A stretch of 64,000 nt of DNA from Antrodiella citrinella. Taxonomy: Eukaryota; Basidiomycota; Agaricomycetes; Polyporales; Steccherinaceae. A model generated the notes under the pieces. That model was given only the letters and a program-made list of their open reading frames with translations. It was not told the DNA's origin and ran no database searches. Below are positions 22,006 to 32,954 of the stretch, one piece after another. Every line of letters begins with the position of its first letter. The stretch's first letter is position 1. Location: the NCBI GenBank assembly GCA_004802725.1, contig SGPM01000004.1, forward strand, positions 1 to 64,000, given 5' to 3'. The position numbers and the translations under genes are program-made.

Positions 22006-22586
22006 GGTGTAGAATGTGAGAAAGGAGGAATGAGAGGCTGAGGACAGGAGAGGACTAGGAGACTCTGAAGAGAGGATGAGTTGGACTCGTCGGAAACGCC
22101 CGCCGGTCACTCATCGGCGTCTTCACGAAATGTCTATTCGAACTTTCGAAGTTTATTCTATGTTCTTACTTGTATAATGCATCGTCCCTTCAGACTGGCT
22201 TACGGCCTGTCCTGTGTTTTGAACATGTTCAGCGCGACTCGGCGCGTTCTTGGTCGTAAAGCAATGTGTCTCGGTGTTGTTAGTGCCGAATTGCTACTAC
22301 TATATGATGCCCGAGAATACCATGATAATGACTACTTCTCAACATATCGTATCGAAACGACCTCCAGGTTCACCATGATCTAAACCAGACGATGCACTGA
22401 GAAGGAAGTTGTGGGTGCCAAGCGGTTCATGACCACGGCACTTGATCACGGATCTTGCGTTAACCGAGCGCTCCATATAGCACCTTCGACCTGCAAATGT
22501 CATTTGTATATTCTTGCCTTCTCCTTACACCAGCTTTCGCGACGTGAAGAGGTCTCCGTTTGACTATCTAGCTACTCCTCGTCAAA
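22006..22586. promoter_or_regulatory. Divergent intergenic region PRP31 / MCC2
   Basis: 581 bp with no supported gene; presumably holds both promoters. A short plus-strand frame (22081-22383) has no family resemblance and was left out. Confidence 0.4.
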
Positions 22587-24922
22587 ATGCGTCCATTTAT
22601 CCGCCAGTCCATACAACGCAACCTCAGTCTCAGCAGACGTATTCCGAGCTCACGGAGGTCATACCATGCATCCGTACTGCCCTCCACGCTCTCGACAACC
22701 TCACCGGAGTTCAAAGCAAAGGCGGCAGATATGGACGCGTTGGTGTCTGAGTTTGAGGCCAAGACTGCTGCTGCAAGATTAGGTGGAGGGTCGAAAGCCG
22801 CGGAGAGGATGAGGAGCAAAGGGAAGAAGCTACCACGAGAAAGGTGAGTCGAAGCTATCTAGGAATACCTTTTCATTGAACCAATGTTACTTCAGACTTG
22901 CTCTGCTGCTGGACCCACATACTCCCTTTCTTGAGCTTTCCTCGCTAGCTGCACACGAAGTGTATCCGGATAATGTCCCCGGAGCAGGTCTCATCACTGG
23001 TATTGGACGGATATCTGGGCGAGAGTGTGTAGTTGTGGTCAATGACGCGACTGTGAAGGGTGGTTCATATTACCCTCTTACCGTCAGTATCCATACGCCA
23101 TCTTACGGGACTGACAAGCTGATTTGTTCAGGTTTAGGTCAAGAAACACTTGAGAGCTCAAGAGATTGCCAAAGAGCACGGCTTGCCTTGTGTATACGTT
23201 GGTACGAAGCCATCCCAGTTTCTTTTACGTTCTATCGTTGATCACGAATGTCTAGTCGAGTCCGGCGGTGCGGCTCTTCCCCACCAAGCTAATGTATGAC
23301 ATTCCTGTACCAGCTCCAGTTGGCGTGCTCATGAAATGGATAGGTCTTCCCAGACAAGGAACACTTCGGTCGGATATTCTACAATATGGTACGTATTTCA
23401 TGAATCGCCTTGGACTCTCTGATGTTGAACGGTGCGTTGTGCAGGCGCAACTGTCTGCAGTAGGCATACCCCAAATCGCCATTGTTCACGGTATCTCGGT
23501 GGCAGGTGCGTTCATGTCCCGACTATACATTACGCATATCATTGATATTTTTCTTTTCAGGTGGCGCATATGTCCCTGCTATGGCTGACGAGAACATTAT
23601 TGTGAGAGACCAAGGCCGTATCTTCCTTGCAGGCCCGCCTCTGGTGAAAGCGGCCACTGGAGAGGAAGTTGACGAAGAGACTCTCGGCGGCGGTTTGATG
23701 CACTCGTCGGAGAGTGGTGTCACTGATCACCTGGCGCGAGACGATGAACACGCTATTGCTATTGCAAGAGGAGTTGTCAGTGACCTGGGCAAGACTGGCG
23801 GTCGTGAAGTACCAGTATGTGATCTGGCTCTCTATTCCGATGTCTGGCATAATTGTTGACTTGCTATCACAGCCACCGGTGGCTCCAGAGGATCCGGTAT
23901 ATCCTGCTCACCAACTGCATGGTATTGTGGGCACCGATTTGCGACAAGCTTTCGACATGCGAGACGTCATTGCACGTATGGTCGACGGAAGTCGTTTTCG
24001 TGAGTTCAAGAAGGAGTACGGACCAACAATAGTCACCGTAAGCATGAATTTAATCTTCGACCTACTCATTTTATCTGACTCTCCTCATAGGGGTTCGCCA
24101 ACATTCACGGTTACCCTGTTGGCATCGTCGCAAACAACGGTATCCTGTTCTCACAATCCGCGCTCAAAGCAACTCATTTCATCGAGTTGTGCTCGCAAAG
24201 ACAAATTCCGCTACTTTTCCTTGTGAACGTGACTGGTTACATGGTCGGCTCAAAGGCTGAAAAGGGTGGTATCGCGAAGGATGGCGCGAAGATGGTTCGA
24301 GCTGTCGCGTGTGCCGACGTTCCGAAGTTGACGGTCATCGTTGGTGGCAGCTATGGCGCTGGAAACTATGGTAAGACATGCTTATGCTTGTATGCGAGAT
24401 GTACGAGCTGACCAGCTTTACAGGGATGTGTGGACGAGCGGTGAGTGCGGCGTAGTACAAGTCGTGATCATATAACTCAATTTCCACAGTATTCCCCGAG
24501 ATTCTTGTGGACGTGGCCGGTAAGCCTCAAGAAATGACGTTCCAAGAGTCGTCTACTGATCCATGTTCACAGAATGCCAAGGTTTCCGTGATGGGCCCTG
24601 GTCAGCTCTCGCAAGTGATGGCTACAGTGTCAAAGTTGGTCCAGAATCAACCTTTTCCGATCCTTTTGCTGATCATTTTGTCGACAGGGATCCCACGAAG
24701 CACCTCACCCTGAAAGACGATATTGAAGAGCAATCAACCGCTCTCTACGCGTCAGCACGATTGTGGGATGACGGTATCATCAAGCCCACAGACACCCGAG
24801 ATACGGTTGGTCTTGCGCTTGCTCTCTCGGCTCGGGAACACACACACGGAAGGAAGTCGGGAAGTGGTTCATCGACCACCTGGGATGGGGACGGTAAGGG
24901 CTTCGGTGTGTTCAGGATGTAA
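22587..24922 (+). CDS. 3-methylcrotonyl-CoA carboxylase beta subunit, mitochondrial
   Basis: About ten exons. The N-terminus is an Arg/Ser-rich mitochondrial presequence ([18 protein letters not shown]). The carboxyltransferase fold follows: '[20 protein letters not shown]', '[15 protein letters not shown]', '[11 protein letters not shown]', '[13 protein letters not shown]' (across an intron), '[20 protein letters not shown]', '[20 protein letters not shown]', '[16 protein letters not shown]', '[20 protein letters not shown]', and '[20 protein letters not shown]' (across introns). The '[11 protein letters not shown]' block separates this from propionyl-CoA carboxylase. It carboxylates 3-methylcrotonyl-CoA in leucine breakdown together with a biotin-bearing alpha subunit, which is not in the window. 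Ends 91 bp from the end of the WD-repeat gene. Confidence 0.95.
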
Positions 24923-25013
24923 ACATCCATGCGATTAGCATCTGCGAGGTGTGTACATAAATACTTCAAACAACACTAGAAGTATACGATACAATATCTT
25001 TTGATACATAAAA

Positions 25014-26488
25014 CTACACGTCTTCGCGGTGTCTTTTGCGCGACGGAGAGGCTACAGAGTCATCAACATCCATAGCGTCTGAGCTACCGTCTCGTTTTCC
25101 GTTCTGGTCAGACGGTGTGTTCGGAGAGGGACAAGACCAAATGTTGATTCTCGAATCCTCTCCACCGGTGATAATGAGGTTATGCTAAGTCAAAAGTCAG
25201 GTACGATCTATCATATGTATATACGGAATGACACTTACGCTTTCGTCCCATAGCAGTGAGCGAACGACACCTGCATGTCCCGTTGTCCACATTCTATGTA
25301 GAGCCCATGGCTCCTCAAGATTTGTGAGTGAGGCACGGGTAATTAGAGCAACATCGCCTCTGTCCACGCATGACTTCGTTAGCGGCTGACTACAGCGATG
25401 AAGCGGGAAATACGCACTCATTGGAACCCACGAAGAAGCTGAGATCATTATCGTGTCCAGGGAGAACACTACGATGATTGTGACATCCAATGAGGTAGTC
25501 AGTTACCCATGTAAGGTCCTGTCTATGCACCGACGGCTGACGAATGTCAACATCTTGAGTTCGTTCGAGCTAGAAAAAAATCGTTCGGAGATGTCTCAAA
25601 AACAAGAAAATTAGACTCACTTCATTTGACCATGTACTGAAAGTCTCCATATCACTTGCTGCCCATACCGTGGGTGTGCCGTTGGCTCCGTTGATCCAGC
25701 CAGCTTGAGCAATGCTGCTGCCCACATTGCCTACATATAGACCTGCTTCGTCCTCATCCGCTTCTTCAGAATTTGAGGTACAAACAAGACCGTCTGACGA
25801 TGCAGAGAGCAGCACGTTGGGATGGGATCGGGAGAAATGCACGGCAGTGATATCGTCCGAATGAGTGTATGTATGCGCTCGTATTGGCGCAGCAGGATGA
25901 CGCGGATCCCTGCGTAATAGCGTCAGATTGTGCGCTTTGATGAGACGATCAAACGACACTCACCAGTACAATATCGACGCGTCGTCGCCCTGCAAATCAG
26001 TGCCGGCAGCAACAGTAAGTCCATCCGTAGAGACATCGCACGAGAGAAGAGCTCGACGACGACTGGACACGATACTGTTCACTGAGAAGCCGCACGAAAC
26101 CGGCAGAGAACTTCTTGAGTTCAGACCGGATCCACGTCGAATGGATATTGGAGTACTCACTCTGCAATGCAGGTTGGGAGCCGGATCGTTCGTCCCAAAA
26201 TCGGACTGTGCCATCCCTGCTGCATGTGAGGAGAGAGTCTCCGATATTCCCGACCGGAACTGGGTTGGATTTCATGCTAGTGATAGCATCGTCGTGCGCA
26301 ATCCAATCATTCAGTTTGCGAAAGTCTGCTTTGTCAAAAAGGTGAATTGAATTTGACGGAGCAGACGAAGACACAGCATAGTGAGACGGTAGCAATGCTA
26401 TGGCAAGCACGTATGCCTGAGATGGCAAAGACGTGGACCTGACGGGGACGGACGTGATTGAGAGGGACGGCGAGTCGATGAGAGACAT
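25014..26488 (-). CDS. WD40-repeat protein, WDR89-like
   Basis: Several exons. Beta-propeller blades are visible as 'NDWIAHDDAITSM...LLTCSRDGTVRFWD', 'LSCDVSTDGLTVAAGTDLQG', 'ASILYW', 'THSDDITAVHFSRSHPNVLL' followed by 'SASSDGLVC', and a late 'HNLIITGGEDSRINIW'-type blade. The 'SSDGLVCTSNSEEADEDEAG' segment, interrupting a blade with an acidic loop, resembles WDR89. The C-terminus is basic with a nuclear-localisation look (SPSRKRHRED). An in-frame ATG at 26530 would add 14 residues; I prefer 26488 because the extension is Ser/Cys-rich and unlike the family. Probably nuclear; exact role not known. Confidence 0.8.
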
Positions 26489-26839
26489 TTTGAGTGAGGC
26501 GGAAGAACAAGAATAGGAACAGACGCCCATAGAGCGGGGATCATCGATTACGTAAGCGCCTACGACAACGACGACGTGCCTGCCGGCTGCGCCACTGGCA
26601 ACTCTGGCAACGATTCTGTTCTTGTCTTTTTCTTGCTCTTCGTCCTCAGCATCCTCCGCCCCCTCTCGTCGTCGTTCGCAGCCGTCTCATCGACGTGCTC
26701 CCACTTTCTTTTAGCCCCACACTCTTTTTAGTCCGCCGTGACTTTCCAGTCTCTGACGGATCTTTGCAAGCCACAAAACCATCTCGGTTCCCACTCTATA
26801 CATCTTCGAGTTCGTTTCAAGCTTGCCACATATTACGAT

Positions 26840-27618
26840 ATGCCTCGTGCTGGTAAGTACTATCTTAGCATTCTCCTACCATGTCGAGTGGATACTGATA
26901 CAGCCTCTCTAGCCCCTCGTCTTAATCGTTTGCCTCAGCGCTTGGATTATACTTTGATACCTGCGCCATTAGGTGGGCCATCCCGGGTCCAATGTTGTGT
27001 AGTGTTCGAGCTCATGTCTTCCTTACAGATCTCTCCCTTCCTTTAGTGGACGAGAAGTCGCCACTGCCAGCCATTATCGTGACACCTTCGTCGCCTTCGC
27101 ACGAGAGGGAATTTTGCATTGCCTTCATTGCTGCACCCCCCAAACCCCCGCTTCGACAGCGTTTGTTATCCCATCTTCCCAAACTTCCATCTCTTCCGTC
27201 CTTTCTTCACCGGCTCCCTTCGCAAATCAAGCTTCCTGTATCCCCGTTCGCTCAGGAATTTGAAGGCGAGCAAAGCTGGACACTGAAGACTCGGGCCCGT
27301 TCCACCCTCGTCTTCGCTATCCTCTTGTTCATCATGGCTTGTCATTTAATTCTGCATGAGATGGTCACCGGACACCCTCATGTAGAGTTTGGAGTGGCTT
27401 CCGACAACGACGTGGTTGCCCTGCATAAACTGGTCACACCTCCTGCAGCTCATTTCGCAGCAGACGGAGAGCGAATCCAGTCCGACTCGGCCACACCGGC
27501 CCTGGGAGGATGGTTCAATATCCATGCTATATGGGCACCGATTCCAGTCACCGAACGGAGTCCTGACTTCATCGTCTCCGAGTCGGAACCTGAACCAGAG
27601 CCATCCCACCTCTCATAA
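26840..27618 (+). CDS. Small single-pass membrane protein, unknown
   Basis: Exons: 26840-26852 (13 nt), then about 26913-26974, then about 27048-27618, joined in phase 1 twice. The first ~110 residues are Pro/Leu/Arg-rich, followed by a single hydrophobic helix 'TLVFAILLFIMACHLILHEM' and a C-terminal ~85-residue tail ending in an E/P repeat (SESEPEPEPSHLS). No signal peptide. The helix preceded by Arg/Lys suggests a type II orientation with the tail in the lumen or outside (inference). Divergent from the WD-repeat gene. I do not recognise the family. Confidence 0.6.
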
Positions 27619-28373
27619 CGAGTGGTCGCTCACGACAACGAATTCTCTGTCCTTCCATCTTCACGCCGCCACACGTCAGTCACGATACAAGTTCAGGTCC
27701 ATATGGCGATCACCGTCGTTCGAGCATTTGGGAAGGGCCTTTCAACGTCTTGTTGGGCTTGGATGATTTGCTCGGTATTTATTCCACGCTGGCATAGACT
27801 GTGCGCTGGGCATCCTCTTAACTCTTCCAGGATTCCCCTTCATATATATATTCAGCGCGTCGGCGTGTTCTCTTCGCTTTCCAGTGCTCTTTATTGGTTT
27901 CGTTCGCTAGCTGATATCCGAGTTTTATGGTTCTGTGATGCGTTGCAGTTCCTGCTTTTTACTTTTGTCGTCACACATCATTAGGATTTTGGTTGTATAT
28001 ATTTTCTCATTTATAGTTTCACCATTTGAGTGTCGTTCTCCCTCATCGAGTCAGCTCACCTATGGATATGCCAGGGTGAGTACATACGTCCGAGTCGTGA
28101 ATCCTCACTTCGCGAGGCCCTTCCCTGCCTACTGAAACAATCATTGTCCGCTGACACGCTCAGAAGCAATATTGGTCCAGACTGTTACTCTGGTCTAATC
28201 TGTGCAACTACAACGCATGTCATCCCTTTATCTGAGATACTCTCGCACATATATTGTCAATTGAATATCAGGTTGTATAGTATAATACAAAACAGTCCAT
28301 TATCATAAAGCGTCCATGTCTGCGTTAGTCCCATGAATGTCATGTCAATGAAATAAAAACATCATACTGCAGC
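27619..28373. other. Intergenic, AT-richer 3' flank
   Basis: Between the membrane-protein gene and the tail of the tandem copy 1. Contains ATATATATTCAGC near 27843 and an AATAAA near 28350 (on the plus strand). No supported gene. Confidence 0.45.
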
Positions 28374-30003
28374 CTAGTCGTCGTCTGGTTGACCGCAAGT
28401 CGCTGCATGGTCCCCTTGGCGTATCATGACAAGACCCAACGGCGCCAGCACCTCTGCTCCTATCAAACCTCCCGGAGTCCCAGTCCCCGCTAGACACACC
28501 TTCAGCTGCGTACAATCGGCTGCCCAGCCAACCGCAGTGCAAAGCACCTGGCGCTGCAGGGAGTTGGTGAGTGGGTCTACTGTTTTGAGAATCAGTGACG
28601 GAGCGTCGTTGTCGTAAGTCCACTGCTTGTCCACTGTCCTGAGGACGGCGGTGGTCGGTGGAACAGGGGAGCCTGAGACTGTGTTGTTGAGAGGGATGTT
28701 GGAAGAGATGTTGAATGAGAGCCAATCGTTCGGATTGTACGTTCCAGTCATGCACGTTGTTGAGTTTGTTATAGAACTGCCGGGCGCGACCGGTGTCGTG
28801 CAGTTGCCAGTGAGAGTGTCATTAAGGAAGTCGTACTGTACAGACTGCAGTGTGGGATAGTAGTCGAGGGGAATTTGGTCTTGAGCGTTGTCGAACTCGC
28901 GTAGTTCGAATGTCCACAGATCGGAGTCCGAGTCACTGTTGATGATATAGGTGAAAAGGGGCGTGGCGTGGAGGCTCTTGCCCGAGTAGAAGTGGACTAC
29001 GTTCGGAACGTAGCTCGCGTCATAGTAGCCGCGACCATCAAGGACAGCAAACATCGGGTAGCTGTCGCAGCGATGATTCCACGCCCACTGAAAGACATTG
29101 ATACTTAGTCAGTTTGGTCACAAAATGTGGGAACGATGACACTACGTACCCGCTCCACTATCGGGACAACGATCCATCCTCCAAACGCAGGTATGATGAT
29201 GATGAAGAGGGTGAGTGGTAGACCGATGCATATTGAACGTCCACTTGCACACTGTCCACGTCTCAGCGTATGACGGGGAAGGCCTGTCCCACCGTCGACT
29301 AGTTAAGGCCCACGCGAAGTACGCCCAATAGACGAGCACATTGACAGGGCTCCAGATCCAACCAAACAAGAACATGGTGATCTTGTATGCTTGGAACCCC
29401 TTGTATGTCCGGTTCACTGCGGTATGGGGGTTGGGCTGAACGTATGACATCGTATCTGTAGCAAAGCAAAGCCAATGAGTGCCTTTAGCGTTTACCACAA
29501 ACAATCGTAGTGGTCATGGGCTTACAGAAGTACATCCAGAAACCGTCTCCGATATTTACAGCAAGCCAGATCTATGCATAACCGGGTGAGCGAACATGTA
29601 TGTGCTAGCAAGACGATCGATGCGTACCAGAACAAGCAGTGCGGTCTGAACATTGATCTTCGGCACCGCCATGACAGATGTACTAGATCTTTACTATCAC
29701 CGGAGGTTTTCCCAGGCGAAGAAAAGGAAGTGATAATTATGAGGACTACCCATTGCATCAGCTGTCTTTTATGGGATGCAGACTCGCCAAATCGACCTGA
29801 AGACATGAGCATGCACCGCGCCACACGAGAGAGGTCAGAGTGAAAGGTCTACGGAACATGAGGAAGAGGGCTGTGAGAATCATAGATGAAAAACCTCCAC
29901 AAAATTTGGAGTGATTTAAGTTTAATACAGGTGAGTAGTAACCGGCGAACCATGGCCAGTCCGTGGAATTGGCTGAGGCTGGGACAGCCACGACTACATT
30001 GTA
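28374..30003 (-). CDS. Polytopic membrane glycoprotein, tandem copy 1, possibly broken
   Basis: Minus strand, several short exons then a long last exon (about 29060-28374). The upstream exons carry 'NSTDWPWFAGYYSP', 'MILTALFLMF', 'VPKINVQTALLVL', 'IWLAVNIGDGFWMYF', 'KITMFLFGWIWSPVNVLVYW' and 'LTLFIIIIPAFGGWIVVPIV', giving about four to five membrane segments. The last exon encodes a soluble domain with N-glycosylation sequons (NDT, NCT, NST, NIS, NNT) and conserved Cys, ending 'TCGQPDDD'. It is a close copy of the gene at 30737-32481. Between about 29303 and 29235 the frame that encodes 'VYWAYFAWAL' and the frame that encodes 'GLPLTLFIIII' do not join, whereas copy 2 is continuous there. A further possible upstream exon lies at 30180-30060. 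Start and function unknown. Confidence 0.6.
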
Positions 30004-30736
30004 GAGCTAGCGCTATTGATCGTGCTCAATGTGATCATGTGAGAGCAAGTAGCTGAAAATTGGTTCTGGGACCGAGGCAACTTTGAGCCTCGTTAAGCTG
30101 TGCCTGGCGAAATTCTGTCGGATCTGGGAAAACATTCATAACGAGATTGAACTCGGAGCCAGAAGCATCCAACGTACCAATTAGACCGGTCAAACATCGC
30201 TGATTTCTTGTATAATGACATTGGTCAGTGGCACAAAGCAATGCAAGACGGTGAACACTGCCAAACAGGGCAGATAAAGGTAGACTGGTCGATGACTCGA
30301 TGCGCTGTGCAGTGTGGTTGAACCTGGATGCCTTCCTTATCGGGCCTTGCCCTACCACACGTTCTTCGGTTAGCGCTCGCATAAAGACCAGTCATATTTG
30401 CGGTGCACATCGCCCAACTGTTGCACGAAATGAAAGGTATTGTCTAGTTGGTGCACGGTATTAGCGAACAACATACCAAGAGAGTTTGGAAGTTGAAATC
30501 TCAGACTTGTGATGGCAGCACGAGAACATTAAAAGTCCGTTGTGGCCTTCGGCCCGCCAGATCCCGGACTGGTCAACAGGCCCCAGAGCTGCCAAGTTCG
30601 TACGTGACCGTCGTCGACTGCAAGACTATATCTTACTTTGGAACTTCAGAAGCTTCACACTTAAATAACAGCGATACGACTACCTTGGCTCTCAAGGCGC
30701 CGTTACGGGTAATGTTTGCCAGTCGTCATCACCTCG
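30004..30736. other. Region between tandem copies
   Basis: An open minus-strand stretch at about 30180-30060 ('NVFPDPTEFRQAQLNEAQSC') looks coding and may be a 5' exon of copy 1. The rest shows nothing I can support. Confidence 0.35.
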
Positions 30737-32481
30737 CTACGTGTCAATTGCCAGTGTCCAGCACGAATAGTACAACATGTGTATCGTTTGTCGTAAAGTG
30801 TCCATGCCACCAGTACATGAATCCATAAAAGGGTCGTAGCTTACTAGTCCGAATTCGTAGTTAGGATCACCGCAAGTCCTTGCATAATCTGCTTGGCGAA
30901 TCATGACAAGACCCAACGGTACCAGCACCTCTGCTCCGACGAGCCCTCCTGTCGTCCCAGTCCCTGCCAGACAAACCTTCAACTGTGTGCAGTCGGTAGC
31001 TTTCGCGACTGCGGTGCGAAGCACTTCGCGCTGCAACGTGTTGGTGAGTGGATCCACTGTTCGAAGAATTAACGATGGGACGTCGTTGCTAAACGACCAT
31101 TGCCTGTCCACCGTCCTGAGAGTAGTGGTGGTGAACGGAACGGGGGAGCCTGAGGTCGTGTCGTTGAGGGGGATGTTGGAGGTAATGTTGAATGAGAGCC
31201 AATCGTTGGGATTGTACGTTCCGATCATGCACGCTGTCGAGTTCGTTATAGAACTGCCGGGCGCGACCGGTGTCGTGCAGTTGCCAGTAAGGGTGTCGTT
31301 CAGGAAGTCGTATTGCACAGACTGCAGTGTGGGATAGTAGTCGAGGGGGATTTGGTCTTGAGCGTCATCAAACTCGCGTAGTTCGAATGTCCACAGATCA
31401 GAGTCTGAGTTACTGTTGATGATATAGGTGAAAAGGGGCGTGGCGTGGAGGCTCTTGCCCGAGTAGAAGTGGACTACATTTGGGACAAAGCTCGCATCCT
31501 TGTAGCCGCGACCGTCAAGCACAGCGAACATTGGGTAGCTGTCGCAGCGATGGTTCCAGGCCGCCTGAAATCAGTGTCAGATGGGTCAACTATGACCTGT
31601 GAAAAGCGATCACGTACCCGCTCCGCTATGGGAACAACGATCCAGCCTCCAAAAGCAGGCATGATACAACAGAAAAGCGCGATTGGTAGAATGACAATCA
31701 GGTTGAAGTAGTTCTCGCACGCGCTGCGTCTCCCTCGGTTGTGCCGATCATGGCCAAAGGCCCACGAAAAATATGCCCAAGCGATGGCCAGGTTGACGGT
31801 GCTGAATATGAAACCGAATATGATCATGAAGGCTTCATACGCTTCAAACCCGCTGTGAGTCTTGTTGGCACCCGTACGAGGGTGGGGTTGGACAAATGCC
31901 AGTGTGTCTGTTATGGTAAAAGTAAGATGGGCTGATCATTTCAAGCTGGTATCGTGACGCCTACAGAAGTATATCCAGACACCGTCTGCGGCACTTAATG
32001 CCAGCCAAATCTAATGATCGGATGAGCAAAGGGCCCAAGCAGGTACTGAGATGGGGTACGTACCAGAATAAGTAGGGCATTCTGGATTTCAAACTTCGCA
32101 GCTTGTGCAGTCTCTCCCGTTGGCCACACTGGCATCGTACTGAGGCGATGGAACGGCGACGACGACAAGTTGAAGATAAGAGTTCAGGTGAAGGAGACAA
32201 GGAAATGGGTGGAAATGAGCGCATTACCAGATACTCTTATATGGGGGTACTCTGCCAGACCATTGCTCTGACCAGTTCATGTCGATGCCGTTGACTTACA
32301 GAACAGGTACAGGATCATGAGGACCGGGGCTGTGAATACACGCCTCCGAGCTAGAGCGGCAAAGATCACAGATAAATGCAGATGCAGACGTCACGTCATA
32401 TTCATACCGAGTCGTGTATAGGAGAACCATCGGCATTTTGTCGACCCAATTCGCTGGATTTAGAGAGCTCAACAAGACCAA
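30737..32481 (-). CDS. Polytopic membrane glycoprotein, tandem copy 2
   Basis: Same layout as copy 1: short exons with 'FTAPVLMILYLF', 'EIQNALLIL', 'IWLALSAADGVWIYF', then a long exon 'FMIIFGFIFSTVNLAIAWAY', 'NLIVILPIALFCCIMPAFGG', 'WIVVPIAERV', then the long last exon starting 'AAWNHRCDSYPMFAVLDGRG'. The C-terminal domain has sequons NDT, NCT, NST, NIT and NDT and aligns with copy 1 at about 85-90% over its first half. The end differs: copy 2 runs on past 'TCGDPN' for about 45 residues to a stop at 30737. The start is not resolved; 32481 is an outer limit near an in-frame hydrophobic stretch. I recognise no known family; similar tandem membrane proteins of unknown role are common in Agaricomycetes. 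Confidence 0.65.
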
Positions 32482-32954
32482 CTCACCGATGTGAGACTAG
32501 GCGGAGGCAGTGCTCAGCCTCTTGTGTCAAGCTGTGGCTCTCGACGGCCTTTGTAACTGACTGTGATAGCAGTTCAGATACTTTGATATGCTGTTGCACT
32601 GCCTAGGAGGAATTCAATGCACAGTGCGTTCGTACCGGTGGTATGTCGACGTCGTGGTCGCACTGAAAGCTTGAACCAGCTTGCTTGCCTTTTTCGGGGT
32701 TGCTTGGCAGCTGCACCCTGCAGGAACGTGTTGGCGCTCAGAACGTGGGGTCGGCGTCTTCCTAAAGAGCTTTTCGTTCAGCACCTCGCACTCGGATAAG
32801 GAGAGACGTGTTCCAGCCCTTCAAGCAAGTGCATTTAGAGCCTTGTTTCCTCTAGAAAGGATACGGAAATACTATTAGAGGTGAGTCGTTGACACAGCAT
32901 CACGACCGTATAACCCGTCATACTTACAGGAGCGCGACTTGCCACAGGTCTGGC
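32482..32954. other. Divergent intergenic region copy 2 / ALE1
   Basis: 473 bp between the 5' side of copy 2 and the ALE1-type gene. No supported gene; assumed to hold both promoters. Confidence 0.4.
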
